Positions 19,155-27,613 of a stretch of DNA of 64,000 bases are shown here, piece by piece (position 1 is the first letter of the stretch; the number at the start of each line of letters is the position of its first letter). The notes beneath the pieces are model-generated. The model was given only the letters and a program-made list of their open reading frames with translations, was not told the DNA's origin and searched no databases. The stretch is taken from NCBI RefSeq assembly GCF_000311785.1, contig NZ_HE978535.1:304579-368578 (forward strand). Direction: 5' to 3'. This DNA is from Brevibacillus massiliensis. GTDB lineage: Bacteria > Bacillota > Bacilli > Brevibacillales > Brevibacillaceae. The position numbers and the translations under genes are program-made.

Positions 19155-19223
19155 AAGCAGCAAAAGGGAGAAGGCCACAATGCTGTGATCAGCCGGCAAA
19201 GTGTCCTTCCCTTTTTTGTCGTC

Positions 19224-19730
19224 TCACTGATAGGGCCTGGCGTGAAACTGCAGCGCCGCCTGGTTTTCCGTGGCGTGGGCGGCGTGCGAGGCAAGATTTC
19301 TGTTTGGATAGCCCGGTTGGGTGGTAAATGGATTATGAAACTGATACAGCGAATTCATCGCCTCCGCAGAGACCTGTCCCTGGTAGACCAGGGCAACCGG
19401 GGAGACGTTGTTTGCGTATGCCGTCTGTTTGGGCCCGTAGGGATATTGCTCCGTAAGGGCGGGGACAGGGGACGCGTGCATCTGCCGGGCGTGGCCGGCG
19501 GCAGGGTTGGCATATGACGCATACCCGGCTGTAGGGGCTGTTTGCTGATGCTGCGCGAAATACTCGTCTGGATGGGGGGCGTGTCCGCGGTAGGCCAGCG
19601 CCGCCTGCGAGACGTAGCCTTGATGGGCAGTCTGGTAGCCCTGTCCGAACCCTTGCTGCGTGTATGGAGACTGCCCCTGCTGTCCGCTGTAACCTGGCTG
19701 ATGAGATGAGTACAGGTAAGATTGGTCCAT
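19224..19730 (-). CDS. Low-complexity Gln/Tyr/Ala/His-rich protein
   Basis: The 168-residue protein is dominated by Q, Y, G, A, P and H, with no charged core or membrane segment. Short degenerate repeats occur: QAALAYRGHAPHP, PVALVYQGQVSAE and NQAALQFHARP, besides SGQQGQSPYTQQGFGQGYQ. ATG at 19730 has AAGGAGG upstream. Such composition is typical of spore-coat or surface-associated proteins in Bacillales, but no family is recognised. Spore association is inference only. Confidence 0.65.
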   Translation of the reverse strand: MDQSYLYSSHQPGYSGQQGQSPYTQQGFGQGYQTAHQGYVSQAALAYRGHAPHPDEYFAQHQQTAPTAGYASYANPAAGHARQMHASPVPALTEQYPYGPKQTAYANNVSPVALVYQGQVSAEAMNSLYQFHNPFTTQPGYPNRNLASHAAHATENQAALQFHARPYQ

Positions 19731-19845
19731 CTGATTTTCCTCCTTAGGTATGCCGCTAGTCGGCAGTGGAAAACATCTTGCTTTTATGGAGTATGTCCAT
19801 TTTGAGCCAGATGATGCTTGCGCTGCCAGGGCGGAGGGCAAAAAG

Positions 19846-19866
19846 AAAAACCCCCGGAGGGGTGCT
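19846..19866 (-). terminator. Short terminator-like hairpin after the EamA gene
   Basis: On the minus strand CACCCCTCCGGGGG folds into a short GC stem and is followed by TTTTTC, directly after the EamA stop. Confidence 0.5.
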
Positions 19867-20759
19867 TATTTTGCGTTAGCCGCTCTTTGTGCCAAGCGTT
19901 TTCGGCTGACTTCCGGCAGTGCGATCCCGACCAGAATGACAGCGACTCCCGTCCACTGGACAGGTGTGACCGTCTCACCCAAGACGACGGAGGACATGAA
20001 GACGGCCATCGGCAGTTCGACGGCCCCGAGGATGGAACCCATCGCAGCGCCGATTTTCGGGATGCCGATGCTGAAGAACAGGATCGGTATCAACACGCCA
20101 AAGAAAGCCAGTAAAAATCCCCAGACAAGCAGCCCGTCAAACAACGTGCCGTCTGTGAAAAACTTCGGCGGATAGATCACAAAGACGGTCAGCATGGAGC
20201 CCGTACTTATGATCGAGCTGCGCATCAGCGGATTTACGCAAAGCGCCGCCCTGCCGCTGCCGAGAATAAACAGCGCGTACGTCATCGCCGACAGAAGTCC
20301 AAACACCAAACCTGCTGTCGTCAGCTGCTTTAATCCGAGACCCTCTCCTCCGACACCCCCAGCCATTGCCGTTCCGGCGAGCAAAAGGGCCAGCGAAAAC
20401 AGCTTGTCCTTGGACGGCCACGAACGGCGGAGCAGAGAGTCGAGCAGGATCCCGATCCACGTGAACTGAAACAACAGGACGATCGAAAGCGAAGCAGGCG
20501 TGTACTGAAGAGACGTATAGTAGAACAAGCCGGTCAGCCCCGTCGGTATCCCTGCCATGAGCAGCACCAGCACTTGTTTCAACGGTACGCGCTCCCGCTT
20601 GAACAGCAGCGTCGGAATCCAGATGAAGAGTGACCCCAGGAAGACCTGGCAGCCGTTTACTTCATCTACTGTAAAACCTTCGCCGTAAGCGAATTTAATA
20701 AAGGTGGAGAGGATACCGTAGGAGCAAGCTCCGAGAAGTACGAGAAAGAAGTATCGCAT
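19866..20759 (-). CDS. EamA/DMT family transporter
   Basis: The 297-residue protein has ten hydrophobic segments arranged as two EamA repeats (about 1-135 and 150-285). The second repeat carries the typical IPILFFSIGIPKIGA, AVELPMAVFMSSVVLGE and WTGVAVILVGIAL stretches. These are drug/metabolite exporters of unknown substrate here. The ATG at 20759 lacks a strong ribosome site, but the frame matches the family from residue 1. It is divergent from nrdJ. Confidence 0.9.
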   Translation of the reverse strand: MRYFFLVLLGACSYGILSTFIKFAYGEGFTVDEVNGCQVFLGSLFIWIPTLLFKRERVPLKQVLVLLMAGIPTGLTGLFYYTSLQYTPASLSIVLLFQFTWIGILLDSLLRRSWPSKDKLFSLALLLAGTAMAGGVGGEGLGLKQLTTAGLVFGLLSAMTYALFILGSGRAALCVNPLMRSSIISTGSMLTVFVIYPPKFFTDGTLFDGLLVWGFLLAFFGVLIPILFFSIGIPKIGAAMGSILGAVELPMAVFMSSVVLGETVTPVQWTGVAVILVGIALPEVSRKRLAQRAANAK

Positions 20760-20873
20760 AGTTTCGCCTCAACTAAGAAAAATGTAGGGAACGGTGTCAA
20801 ATCAAGTCTTATACTTTACCCTATTTCCCCAGGCAAGTAAAGCAAGACAGAAAAAATAGGAAGAACGTCCTGT

Positions 20874-20883
20874 CAATATATTG
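20874..20883. promoter_or_regulatory. NrdR-like box 1
   Basis: CAATATATTG is a perfect palindrome. Read on the minus strand the site is ACACAATATATTG, close to the NrdR box consensus ACACWATATWGT. Its centre lies 41 bases (about four helical turns) upstream of the second box. Confidence 0.65.
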
Positions 20884-20914
20884 TGTTGTTTTTGTCGAAA
20901 AATTTATTTCTTAA

Positions 20915-20924
20915 CTATATATTG
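20915..20924. promoter_or_regulatory. NrdR-like box 2, overlapping the nrdJ -35 box
   Basis: CTATATATTG matches the NrdR box core. The TTG at its end is the start of the proposed -35 box, so binding here would block the polymerase. Confidence 0.65.
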
Positions 20925-20950
20925 ATTTTGTGGTATCTTAAAACTATCAT
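20922..20950 (+). promoter_or_regulatory. Sigma-A type promoter for nrdJ
   Basis: TTGATT at 20922-20927 and TATCAT at 20945-20950 are separated by exactly 17 bases. The start of nrdJ is 121 bases further on, leaving a leader of about 110 bases. I see no cobalamin riboswitch core in that leader. Confidence 0.55.
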
Positions 20951-21070
20951 CTTTGTGAGGGCAGCCGAGAAGCGGTTTGTTTACCCAGACTTTCATATTA
21001 CGATATCATTAACCTTCTAGCAACTTGTTTGCGTGCGAACCGATCGTTTAGAAAAGGAGCGAATCATCGT

Positions 21071-23335
21071 ATGAGTATCCCTGTTGTTCCAGTTGACGAT
21101 GTGCAACTGCTGACTGATGAATTTATTTCTACATATCCTGATTTTCCAGCGGAGATGAACCCGCTTGGGCAGTTTGTCTTTTATCGGACCTACTCACGCT
21201 TCCTGCCGGACAAGAACCGCCGCGAAACGTGGAAGGAGACCTGCCGCCGCTCTGTGGAGTACAACGTCCGTCTGGCGTACCGGCATGTGAAAAAGATCGG
21301 GTACACCCCGAACGTAGACGAGTTTCGCGAGGAAGCGGAAAAGCTGTTCGACAACATGTTTCACCTGCGTCAATTCCTCTCCGGCCGGACGCTTTGGGTA
21401 GGCGGAGCGGAAAACGGGGTAGCGGACAAGTATCCGCTCGCCAACTTCAACTGCTCCTTCCTCAACATCCGCTCGTGGGATGATTTGGGCGATCTCTTCT
21501 ACCTCTTGCTGGTAGGGACCGGCGTAGGCTTCAAGTGCACCCGGGAGATGGCAGCCAACCTGGCGCCGATTCGGACCAATACGACGCTGCTGTCCTCCAG
21601 CTACAGGCCGCTGCCGCGCTCCCAGCGCCTGGAAAATTCGCAGCTTACCATTTTGGACAACGGCTATGCGAAAATCTACGTTGGCGACAGCAAGGAAGGC
21701 TGGGTAGAGGCGCTGCGGATCTACCTGCGGATCTTGACAGATCCCAAGTACGAGCAAATTCATACAGTGAAGATCAACTACAACAGCGTCCGGCCGAAGG
21801 GCGAGCGGCTGCTGACTTTCGGCGGCACGGCCAGCGGCCATGAGCCGCTGCGGGAGATGTTTGAAGGCATCGACCGCGTGTTGAAAAACCAGGTCGATCC
21901 GTATCTGGAACCGATTCAAATCGACGATCGCGGGTATGGCCGCGTTCGCCCGATCCACATCCTGGATATCGGCAACCTGGTCGGAGCCAACGTCGTCGTC
22001 GGCGGCGTACGGCGCACGGCAGAGATCTTCCTGTTCGACCCGGAAGATTACGAGTGCATGTTTGCCAAGTACGGCATCAACGGCATCTGGACCGAAGAGC
22101 AGCTGGCTCACCACCGCCGCGTTGGCGAACTGCTGGGCAGCCGCAAGCCCGCCTGGTTTGACACGATTACGAAGGTGGGGGACGGGCGCTGGGGCCTGGA
22201 TCACCGCCGGATGTCGAACAATTCGATGGCATTTACCTCAAAGCCGTCCCGCGAGTTTCTCAACCTGGTCTTCACGATCATGCAGCTCGAGGGCGAACCG
22301 GGATTCATCAACCTGGAAGAGGCGAACCGGAGACGCCCCAATGCCGAAGGATTGAATCCGTGTGCGGAAATCTTGCTGGATTCCTACGGCGTCTGCAACC
22401 TGACGACCGTCAATCTGGTGCAATTTGTCAAAGAACGTGCGGATGGCACGAAGTACCTGGATTTGGAAGGGCTGCTTGATGCCCAGCGCAGATCGGCGCG
22501 GGCCGGCCTGCGGATGACGCTGGTGACGCTGGAGATTCCCCACTGGAACGAAGTCCAGCAGCGGGACAGGCTCCTGGGCACGTCGCTTACCGGCGTGAAA
22601 GACGCGCTGGCGGCAGTCGGCTACGACGAAGAACAGGAGCGCGAACTGCTCAGCCTGCTCGGCCGCGCGGCGCGGGAAGAGGCGGATAAATACGCCCACA
22701 AAATGCGGGTGACCTCGCCGCTTCTGGTGACGACGGTAAAGCCGGAAGGGACGCTGTCACAGGTGGCAGGCGGGGTGTCCAGCGGCTTGCACTGGTCCCA
22801 CTCGCCGTACTACATTCGCCGGATCCGCATCAACAGCGCCGACCCGCTCGCAAAAGCCGTGCAAGATCTCGGCTGGACCGTTCACCCGGAAGTGGGAACG
22901 CCGGGCGATACCCATGAAGAGCGGATGGCCAATGCCCGGACGCTGGTCATTGATTTCCCGGTAGCCAGCGGTGCGAAGGAAACGAAAAACGAAGTGAGCG
23001 CTGCCCGCCAGTTTGAGACCTACTTCCGTTTCCAGTCGCATTATACGGAGCACAACTCGTCCAATACCATTACTGTTCGCCCCGAGGAATGGGGAGAAGT
23101 GGAACAGATCGTCTGGGACGGTTGGGACAACTTCGTCGGCGTTTCCTTCCTGCAGCTGGACGGCGGCACTTACCAGCTGGCGCCGTACGAGGCTTGCAGC
23201 AAGGAAGAGTACGAAGCGTTGAAAGCGTCGATGAAGCCGTTTGATCCGGCTATCCTGGAGAAGTATGAAAAGGGCGGGGAGTCCGATCTGGAATTGGCTG
23301 AGGCCTGTGAAGCAGGGGCTTGCCCGATCCGCTGA
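21071..23335 (+). CDS. nrdJ: Adenosylcobalamin-dependent ribonucleoside-triphosphate reductase (class II)
   Basis: The 754-residue enzyme resembles the monomeric Lactobacillus leichmannii type. It makes deoxyribonucleotides from NTPs using coenzyme B12 without oxygen. Visible features are the glycyl/thiyl-barrel region [20 protein letters not shown] with active-site cysteines, [16 protein letters not shown], and the C-terminal redox pair in CEAGACPIR with five-residue spacing. ATG at 21071 follows AAAAGGAG; an upstream in-frame ATG adds a poor extension. Two NrdR-like boxes and a promoter precede it. The dut gene follows by 51 bases, so both supply DNA precursors. Confidence 0.93.
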   Translation: MSIPVVPVDDVQLLTDEFISTYPDFPAEMNPLGQFVFYRTYSRFLPDKNRRETWKETCRRSVEYNVRLAYRHVKKIGYTPNVDEFREEAEKLFDNMFHLRQFLSGRTLWVGGAENGVADKYPLANFNCSFLNIRSWDDLGDLFYLLLVGTGVGFKCTREMAANLAPIRTNTTLLSSSYRPLPRSQRLENSQLTILDNGYAKIYVGDSKEGWVEALRIYLRILTDPKYEQIHTVKINYNSVRPKGERLLTFGGTASGHEPLREMFEGIDRVLKNQVDPYLEPIQIDDRGYGRVRPIHILDIGNLVGANVVVGGVRRTAEIFLFDPEDYECMFAKYGINGIWTEEQLAHHRRVGELLGSRKPAWFDTITKVGDGRWGLDHRRMSNNSMAFTSKPSREFLNLVFTIMQLEGEPGFINLEEANRRRPNAEGLNPCAEILLDSYGVCNLTTVNLVQFVKERADGTKYLDLEGLLDAQRRSARAGLRMTLVTLEIPHWNEVQQRDRLLGTSLTGVKDALAAVGYDEEQERELLSLLGRAAREEADKYAHKMRVTSPLLVTTVKPEGTLSQVAGGVSSGLHWSHSPYYIRRIRINSADPLAKAVQDLGWTVHPEVGTPGDTHEERMANARTLVIDFPVASGAKETKNEVSAARQFETYFRFQSHYTEHNSSNTITVRPEEWGEVEQIVWDGWDNFVGVSFLQLDGGTYQLAPYEACSKEEYEALKASMKPFDPAILEKYEKGGESDLELAEACEAGACPIR

Positions 23336-23386
23336 TCAGGATGGCCTCCCTCTCAGCAGCATGATGGAAAGACACGGAGGAGAGAG

Positions 23387-23929
23387 ATGAAACAGATACC
23401 GGTAAACGTGATGAAACTGCACCCGGATGCGGCGGTTCCGGCATATGCCCGTCCGGGGGACGCCGGGTTTGACATGGTGGCAGTAGAGGACACAATCATC
23501 CAGCCTGGAGAGACAAAATTGGTGCGGACAGGCCTCGCTGTCGCTCTCCCTACAGGGTACGAGTTGCAGGTGCGGCCCCGATCCGGGATCAGCCTGAAGA
23601 CGAAGCTGCGCGTCAGCAATGCGCCGGGGACGGTCGACAGCGGCTACCGCGGAGAGATATGCGTCCTGATCGACAACATTGCCACGCCACAGTACAGCCT
23701 TGAAGAGGGCCAGCTGCAGATCGTGCGGACGCGGGAAGTGACCACACTGCAAAATCAGCGGGAAGCGGTCGACACCGCCTGCGCAAGCGGATCCTACCTG
23801 ATCCGCAAAGGGGACCGGATTGCGCAAGGCGTCATCGCCGAAGTGCCGCAGGCCAGCTTTGAACTCGTGCAGGAGTTGGATGAAACGGTACGCGGTGCCG
23901 GCGGATTTGGCTCGTCTGGCACGAATTGA
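23387..23929 (+). CDS. dut: dUTP diphosphatase
   Basis: The 180-residue trimeric-type dUTPase shows all five motifs in order: ARPGDAGFDM, RPRSGISLKTKL, NAPGTVDSGYRGEI, RKGDRIAQ and the C-terminal RGAGGFGSSG. It hydrolyses dUTP to dUMP, preventing uracil entering DNA. It is longer than the E. coli enzyme because of an insert at about 110-130 (REVTTLQNQREAVDTA), common in Gram-positive members. The ATG follows CGGAGGAGAG. It is co-transcribed with nrdJ and ended by a strong terminator. Confidence 0.95.
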   Translation: MKQIPVNVMKLHPDAAVPAYARPGDAGFDMVAVEDTIIQPGETKLVRTGLAVALPTGYELQVRPRSGISLKTKLRVSNAPGTVDSGYRGEICVLIDNIATPQYSLEEGQLQIVRTREVTTLQNQREAVDTACASGSYLIRKGDRIAQGVIAEVPQASFELVQELDETVRGAGGFGSSGTN

Positions 23930-23942
23930 ATACAGCCATGCC

Positions 23943-23975
23943 AAAAGCCGTTCTTTTTTGGAAGGAACGGCTTTT
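23943..23975 (+). terminator. Rho-independent terminator after dut
   Basis: AAAAGCCGTTC at 23943-23953 pairs perfectly with GAACGGCTTTT at 23965-23975. Confidence 0.85.
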
Positions 23976-24059
23976 CTGCATAATTGAAGAAAAAGCCTTA
24001 ACGGAAAGAGTTTGTTCGTGTACAATTTAGGGAAACGGTGAAATAATGGGGGCTGTGAA

Positions 24060-24604
24060 GTGGGAAAATGTCTGATTGTCATCGACTATACCTATGATTT
24101 CGTAGCAGATGATGGTAAGCTGACCTGCGGGAAACCCGGCCAGGCCATCGAAGACCGCATCACGGCACTGACAGAGGAGTTTATCCGGAATGGAGATTAC
24201 GTCGTAATGGCGGTAGACGGCCATGAGCCCGGCGACCCTTATCATCCGGAGTCGGGGTGTTTCCGCCGCACAACATTTACCAGACGAGCGGCCGCGACCT
24301 GTACGGGAAGCTGAATGATACCTATCAACGCAACAAAGAGCGGGTCTACTGGATGGACAAAACCAGGTACAGCGCGTTTGCCGGCACCGACCTGGAAATT
24401 CGCCTGCGCTCCCGCGGGATTACCGAGCTCCATCTGGCCGGAGTCTGCACGGACATCTGCGTCCTTCATACTGCGGTCGACGCCTACAACAAGGGGTTTC
24501 AGCTTGTCATCCACCGCGGGGCCGTACAGAGTTTCAATCAGGCCGGCCACGAATGGGCGCTGGGTCACTTTGCCTCTGCGCTGGGAGCTGAGATCGTCGA
24601 CTGA
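24060..24604 (+). pseudogene. pncA: Nicotinamidase-like gene, single-base frameshift
   Basis: The gene encodes an isochorismatase-family nicotinamidase of about 181 residues split over two frames. The first frame has IDYTYDFVADDGKL with the catalytic Asp and VDGHEPGDPYHPES. The second resumes at VFPPHNIYQTSGRDLYG and holds the Cys nucleophile in GVCTDICVLHT. The break is at GGGG, 24254-24257, where restoring one G gives ESGVFPPHN. No other lesion is seen, so a recent mutation, ribosomal slippage or a sequencing error are all possible. It is followed directly by pncB, the next enzyme in NAD salvage. Confidence 0.85.
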
Positions 24605-24643
24605 CAACAAGTGTTCTTTATCTAAAAGGAGATGTAACCATCC

Positions 24644-26086
24644 GTGTGTTATGATAATTTGACGCTTCATACCGATAAATACCAAATTAACATGATGTAC
24701 GCGCATTGGAAAAACGGCACGCACAACAAAAGACGGGTGTTTGAAGCGTATTTTCGCAAGCTTCCGTTCGGCAACGGTTTTGCCGTCTTTGCCGGTCTGG
24801 AGCGAATCGTCCACTACATCAACCAACTGCGCTTTACCGACCGGGAAATCGCTTACTTGGCAGAGCAGGAGGAGAACTACGATCCCGGTTTTCTGGAGGA
24901 ATTGAGAGAGCTGCGGTTTACCGGCAACCTGCGCTCGGTCAAGGAAGGGACGCTGGTCTTTCCCAATGAGCCGCTGATTCAAGTGGAAGCCAGGGTCTTT
25001 GAAGCCCAGCTGCTGGAGACGGCGCTGCTCAATTTTATGAATTACCAGACCCTGATCGCCACCAAGGCGGCGCGCATCAGGTTGGTGGCTCCCAATGAAA
25101 TCCTGCTTGAGTTTGGCTCCCGCCGGGCACAGGAGGCGGATGCGGCGATATGGGGGGCGCGGGCGGCCTACATAGCCGGTTTTGACGCGACGTCCAACAT
25201 GCTTGCCGGGATGATGTTCGGGATTCCGACCAAGGGAACGCACGCCCACTCCTGGGTGCAGGATCACGCCACCGAGTTGGAGGCGTTCGAGCGTTTTGCC
25301 GAAGCGCTGCCCGATGAAGTGACGCTCTTGGTCGATACTTACGATACCTTGAAAAGCGGCATTCCCAACGCGATCAAGATCGGCAAAAAATTGCAGGCGG
25401 CAGGTAAAAAGCTGCAGGGCATCCGGATTGACAGCGGCGATTTGGCCTACCTCTCGATCAAGGCCCGCGAGATGCTGGACAACGCGGGGCTGAAAGATGT
25501 GAAAATCATCAGTTCGCACGACCTTGACGAAAACGTGATCCTCAACCTCAAGGCACAAGGAGCGAAGATCGACACCTGGGGCGTCGGCACCAAGCTGATC
25601 ACCGCTGCTGACGATCCGGCGCTCGGCGGTGTGTACAAGGTCGTCGCAAAAGAGGAAAACGGCGAATATCTGCCGACCATCAAAATCTCCGGCAACCCGG
25701 AGAAGATTACCACTCCCGGATTCAAGAGCGTCTACCGGATTGTCAACCGCAATACGGGCAAGAGTGAAGGGGATTACATCGCCATGGTGGACGAACAGGT
25801 GGAGGATCTGCCGAAGCTGAAGCTGTTCGACCCTGTCCATACCTACATGCACAAATTCGTGGTCGATTACGATGCGATCAACCTGCTGGAACCGGTGTTT
25901 GTGAACGGCAAGCAGGTCTATGAATTGCCAAGTCTGGATGAAATTCGCAGCTACCATCGATCACAGTATTCCCTTTTTTGGGAGGAGTACCTGCGGAAGC
26001 TAAATCCCGAGCGGTACCCTGTCGATTTAAGTCAAAAAGTTTGGGATACAAAAATGGATCTCATTCATTACTACACGCAAAAGTAA
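24644..26086 (+). CDS. pncB: Nicotinate phosphoribosyltransferase
   Basis: The 480-residue enzyme makes nicotinate mononucleotide from nicotinate and PRPP in NAD salvage. It has DKYQINMMYAHW at the N-terminus, EFGSRRAQEADAA, the THAHSWVQ motif and the phosphate-binding IRIDSGDLAYLS and WGVGTKLI stretches. GTG at 24644 follows AAAAGGAGATG. Length is normal for the Firmicute type. It forms a salvage pair with the frameshifted nicotinamidase gene 39 bases upstream. Confidence 0.93.
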   Translation: MCYDNLTLHTDKYQINMMYAHWKNGTHNKRRVFEAYFRKLPFGNGFAVFAGLERIVHYINQLRFTDREIAYLAEQEENYDPGFLEELRELRFTGNLRSVKEGTLVFPNEPLIQVEARVFEAQLLETALLNFMNYQTLIATKAARIRLVAPNEILLEFGSRRAQEADAAIWGARAAYIAGFDATSNMLAGMMFGIPTKGTHAHSWVQDHATELEAFERFAEALPDEVTLLVDTYDTLKSGIPNAIKIGKKLQAAGKKLQGIRIDSGDLAYLSIKAREMLDNAGLKDVKIISSHDLDENVILNLKAQGAKIDTWGVGTKLITAADDPALGGVYKVVAKEENGEYLPTIKISGNPEKITTPGFKSVYRIVNRNTGKSEGDYIAMVDEQVEDLPKLKLFDPVHTYMHKFVVDYDAINLLEPVFVNGKQVYELPSLDEIRSYHRSQYSLFWEEYLRKLNPERYPVDLSQKVWDTKMDLIHYYTQK

Positions 26087-26103
26087 AGCAAAAGGCGCTG
26101 TCG

Positions 26104-26152
26104 AAACAAGCCTGGTCTCGCGAGTGAGCGCAAGCAGGCTTGTTTCTGCTTT
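26104..26152 (+). terminator. Rho-independent terminator after pncB
   Basis: AAACAAGCCTG at 26104-26114 pairs with CAGGCTTGTTT at 26135-26145 across a 20-base loop, followed by CTGCTTTT. Confidence 0.7.
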
Positions 26153-26273
26153 TACGGGGTCGGGAAAGCGGGCCAATCGCTTCGCAAACGCCCATCTACC
26201 AAAAAGAGCCGTTTTTTGCGATAATGAATCTGTAAATTTGTAGCAAAATAAACGCCTGAAAGAGGGAAATGAA

Positions 26274-26900
26274 ATGGATAGCTGTCGAAATATTTTTTGC
26301 GTTGGCAGAAATTACAGGCTGCACGCCGAGGAGTTGGGAAATGAGGTGCCGACCACGCCCTTTCTCTTCTCGAAGCCGACCCACGCGCTGGTGCTTGCGG
26401 ATGGACGGGAGATCGTCCTGCCGGCCGGCCGGGGGGAAATTCATCATGAAGTGGAAGTCGTCGTACATATCGCCCGCCCCTACGAACCTGGGATGAGTCT
26501 GTCCGATGTCATCGACCGGATGGCGCTCGGGATCGACTTTACGCTGCGCGACGTGCAATCCGAATTGAAGAAAAAAGGCCATCCCTGGCTGCTGGCCAAG
26601 GGGTTTCCCAACTCGGCCGTGATCACCCGGTCGTGGGAGTTTCCAGGCCTGGAAGCTTGCCTTGAGACAGGTTTTTCCCTGCTGAAAAACGGCCAACAGG
26701 TGCAGCACGGCAAAATGCGCGAGATGCTGTTCAACCTGCCGACGATTATCCAATTTGCAGGGCAGCATTTCGGACTGGATGCCGGGGATATCATCTACAC
26801 TGGGACGCCGGCCGGGGTAGGGCCGGTAGCAGACGGAGACCAGCTTTCGCTCATCTGGGGAGAGCAGGTGGCAGGAGAATGTCTGATCAGGCTGAGGTAA
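26274..26900 (+). CDS. Fumarylacetoacetate hydrolase family protein
   Basis: The 208-residue protein has the short FAH fold: NIFCVGRNYRLHAEE at the start, FSKPTHALV, the metal-binding HHEVEVVV with Glu residues, GIDFTLRDVQ, AKGFPNSAV, and GDIIYTGTPAGVGPV near the end. Members are metal-dependent hydrolases or oxaloacetate decarboxylases/tautomerases; the exact reaction is not readable. The start follows AAAGAGGGAAATGAA. The last 22 bases overlap the next gene. Confidence 0.88.
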   Translation: MDSCRNIFCVGRNYRLHAEELGNEVPTTPFLFSKPTHALVLADGREIVLPAGRGEIHHEVEVVVHIARPYEPGMSLSDVIDRMALGIDFTLRDVQSELKKKGHPWLLAKGFPNSAVITRSWEFPGLEACLETGFSLLKNGQQVQHGKMREMLFNLPTIIQFAGQHFGLDAGDIIYTGTPAGVGPVADGDQLSLIWGEQVAGECLIRLR

Positions 26901-27433
26901 ACCGGAAAACCGCGCAGTCCAACCGGGAAGAGTCGGCAAAAATCCAGCATATGATTAATCTGGGCTGGGGTGCGGCGCTCGTCTCCACAGGAATCACTGC
27001 ATTCGCCGCTTTGCTCGGCTCCGCAGGCGGCGTCGCCTTTCTGGATTTGGATTCAACCGTCTTCCTCGACATCGCGCTGATCCTCGCGCTGGCGTATGGC
27101 GTCTACCGGAAAAGCCGCGTGTGTGCCGTGGTTCTGTTCCTGTTTTTCGTCACATCCAAACTGACCATGCTGCTGTTTGCCGGGACGACTGCGCTGAGCG
27201 TGATCCCCTCCCTGGTGATTTGGGGCTATTTTTACCTGCAGGGGGTAAGGGGCACCTTCGCCTATCACCGGCGGGTCAAACAGCCGGGTTTTGTCTGGAT
27301 TCAGCCTGCAGGGCGAAATGGCGGCAAAACCGAGCATTTCTTGTCTCGCACACTTGCGGAAGCATCACAGCCGAAGGAGGGGAAGGAGAATGGACGAACT
27401 GATCGGCAGGAGGGTGCAAATCGTCGTGAATAA
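26879..27433 (+). CDS. Hypothetical membrane protein
   Basis: The 184-residue protein has a hydrophilic start (residues 1-25), then about four membrane segments at 28-50, 58-75, 80-98 and 100-120, and a basic, disordered C-terminal tail of some 60 residues. No family is recognised. The start is uncertain: ATG at 26879 overlaps the FAH gene, with GGAG only one base away. Its 3' end overlaps the next small gene by 44 bases, so the three are probably translated as a coupled group. Confidence 0.6.
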   Translation: MSDQAEVNRKTAQSNREESAKIQHMINLGWGAALVSTGITAFAALLGSAGGVAFLDLDSTVFLDIALILALAYGVYRKSRVCAVVLFLFFVTSKLTMLLFAGTTALSVIPSLVIWGYFYLQGVRGTFAYHRRVKQPGFVWIQPAGRNGGKTEHFLSRTLAEASQPKEGKENGRTDRQEGANRRE

Positions 27434-27572
27434 CGTCAAAAAGCGCGGAGTCATCGAGTTTGTGGATCAGGATTGGATCGTCGTGTACTGCAAGAATCCC
27501 CGCAACGAGCGAGTCGTCTATCCCAACAACGAAAAAGTATTTGAACGGGTAAAATTTCTCGATGAAAAGTGA
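27390..27572 (+). CDS. Small conserved-type protein (SH3/LSm-like)
   Basis: The 60-residue protein has a very strong site, AAGGAGGGGAAGGAG, before ATG at 27390. The sequence MDELIGRRVQIVVNNVKKRG then VIEFVDQDWIVVYCKNP alternates strand and turn like a small beta-barrel of the SH3 or LSm kind, which would suit RNA or protein binding. I do not recognise a named family. It ends 41 bases before pepF. Confidence 0.65.
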   Translation: MDELIGRRVQIVVNNVKKRGVIEFVDQDWIVVYCKNPRNERVVYPNNEKVFERVKFLDEK

Positions 27573-27613
27573 AGTACAAGAAGTACAACAAGAAACAAAG
27601 CGGGAGGAATCGC

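Noticed and set aside
18993-19199. 68-codon minus-strand frame with hydrophobic stretches
   Set aside because: It spans the palindromic repeat element, and its repeated GYITFVM and GYIIFIM segments come from the inverted ends. No ribosome site was seen.
20960-21070. Possible cobalamin riboswitch before the B12-dependent nrdJ
   Set aside because: The leader is short, and the conserved GCCACTG core and matching stems are absent.
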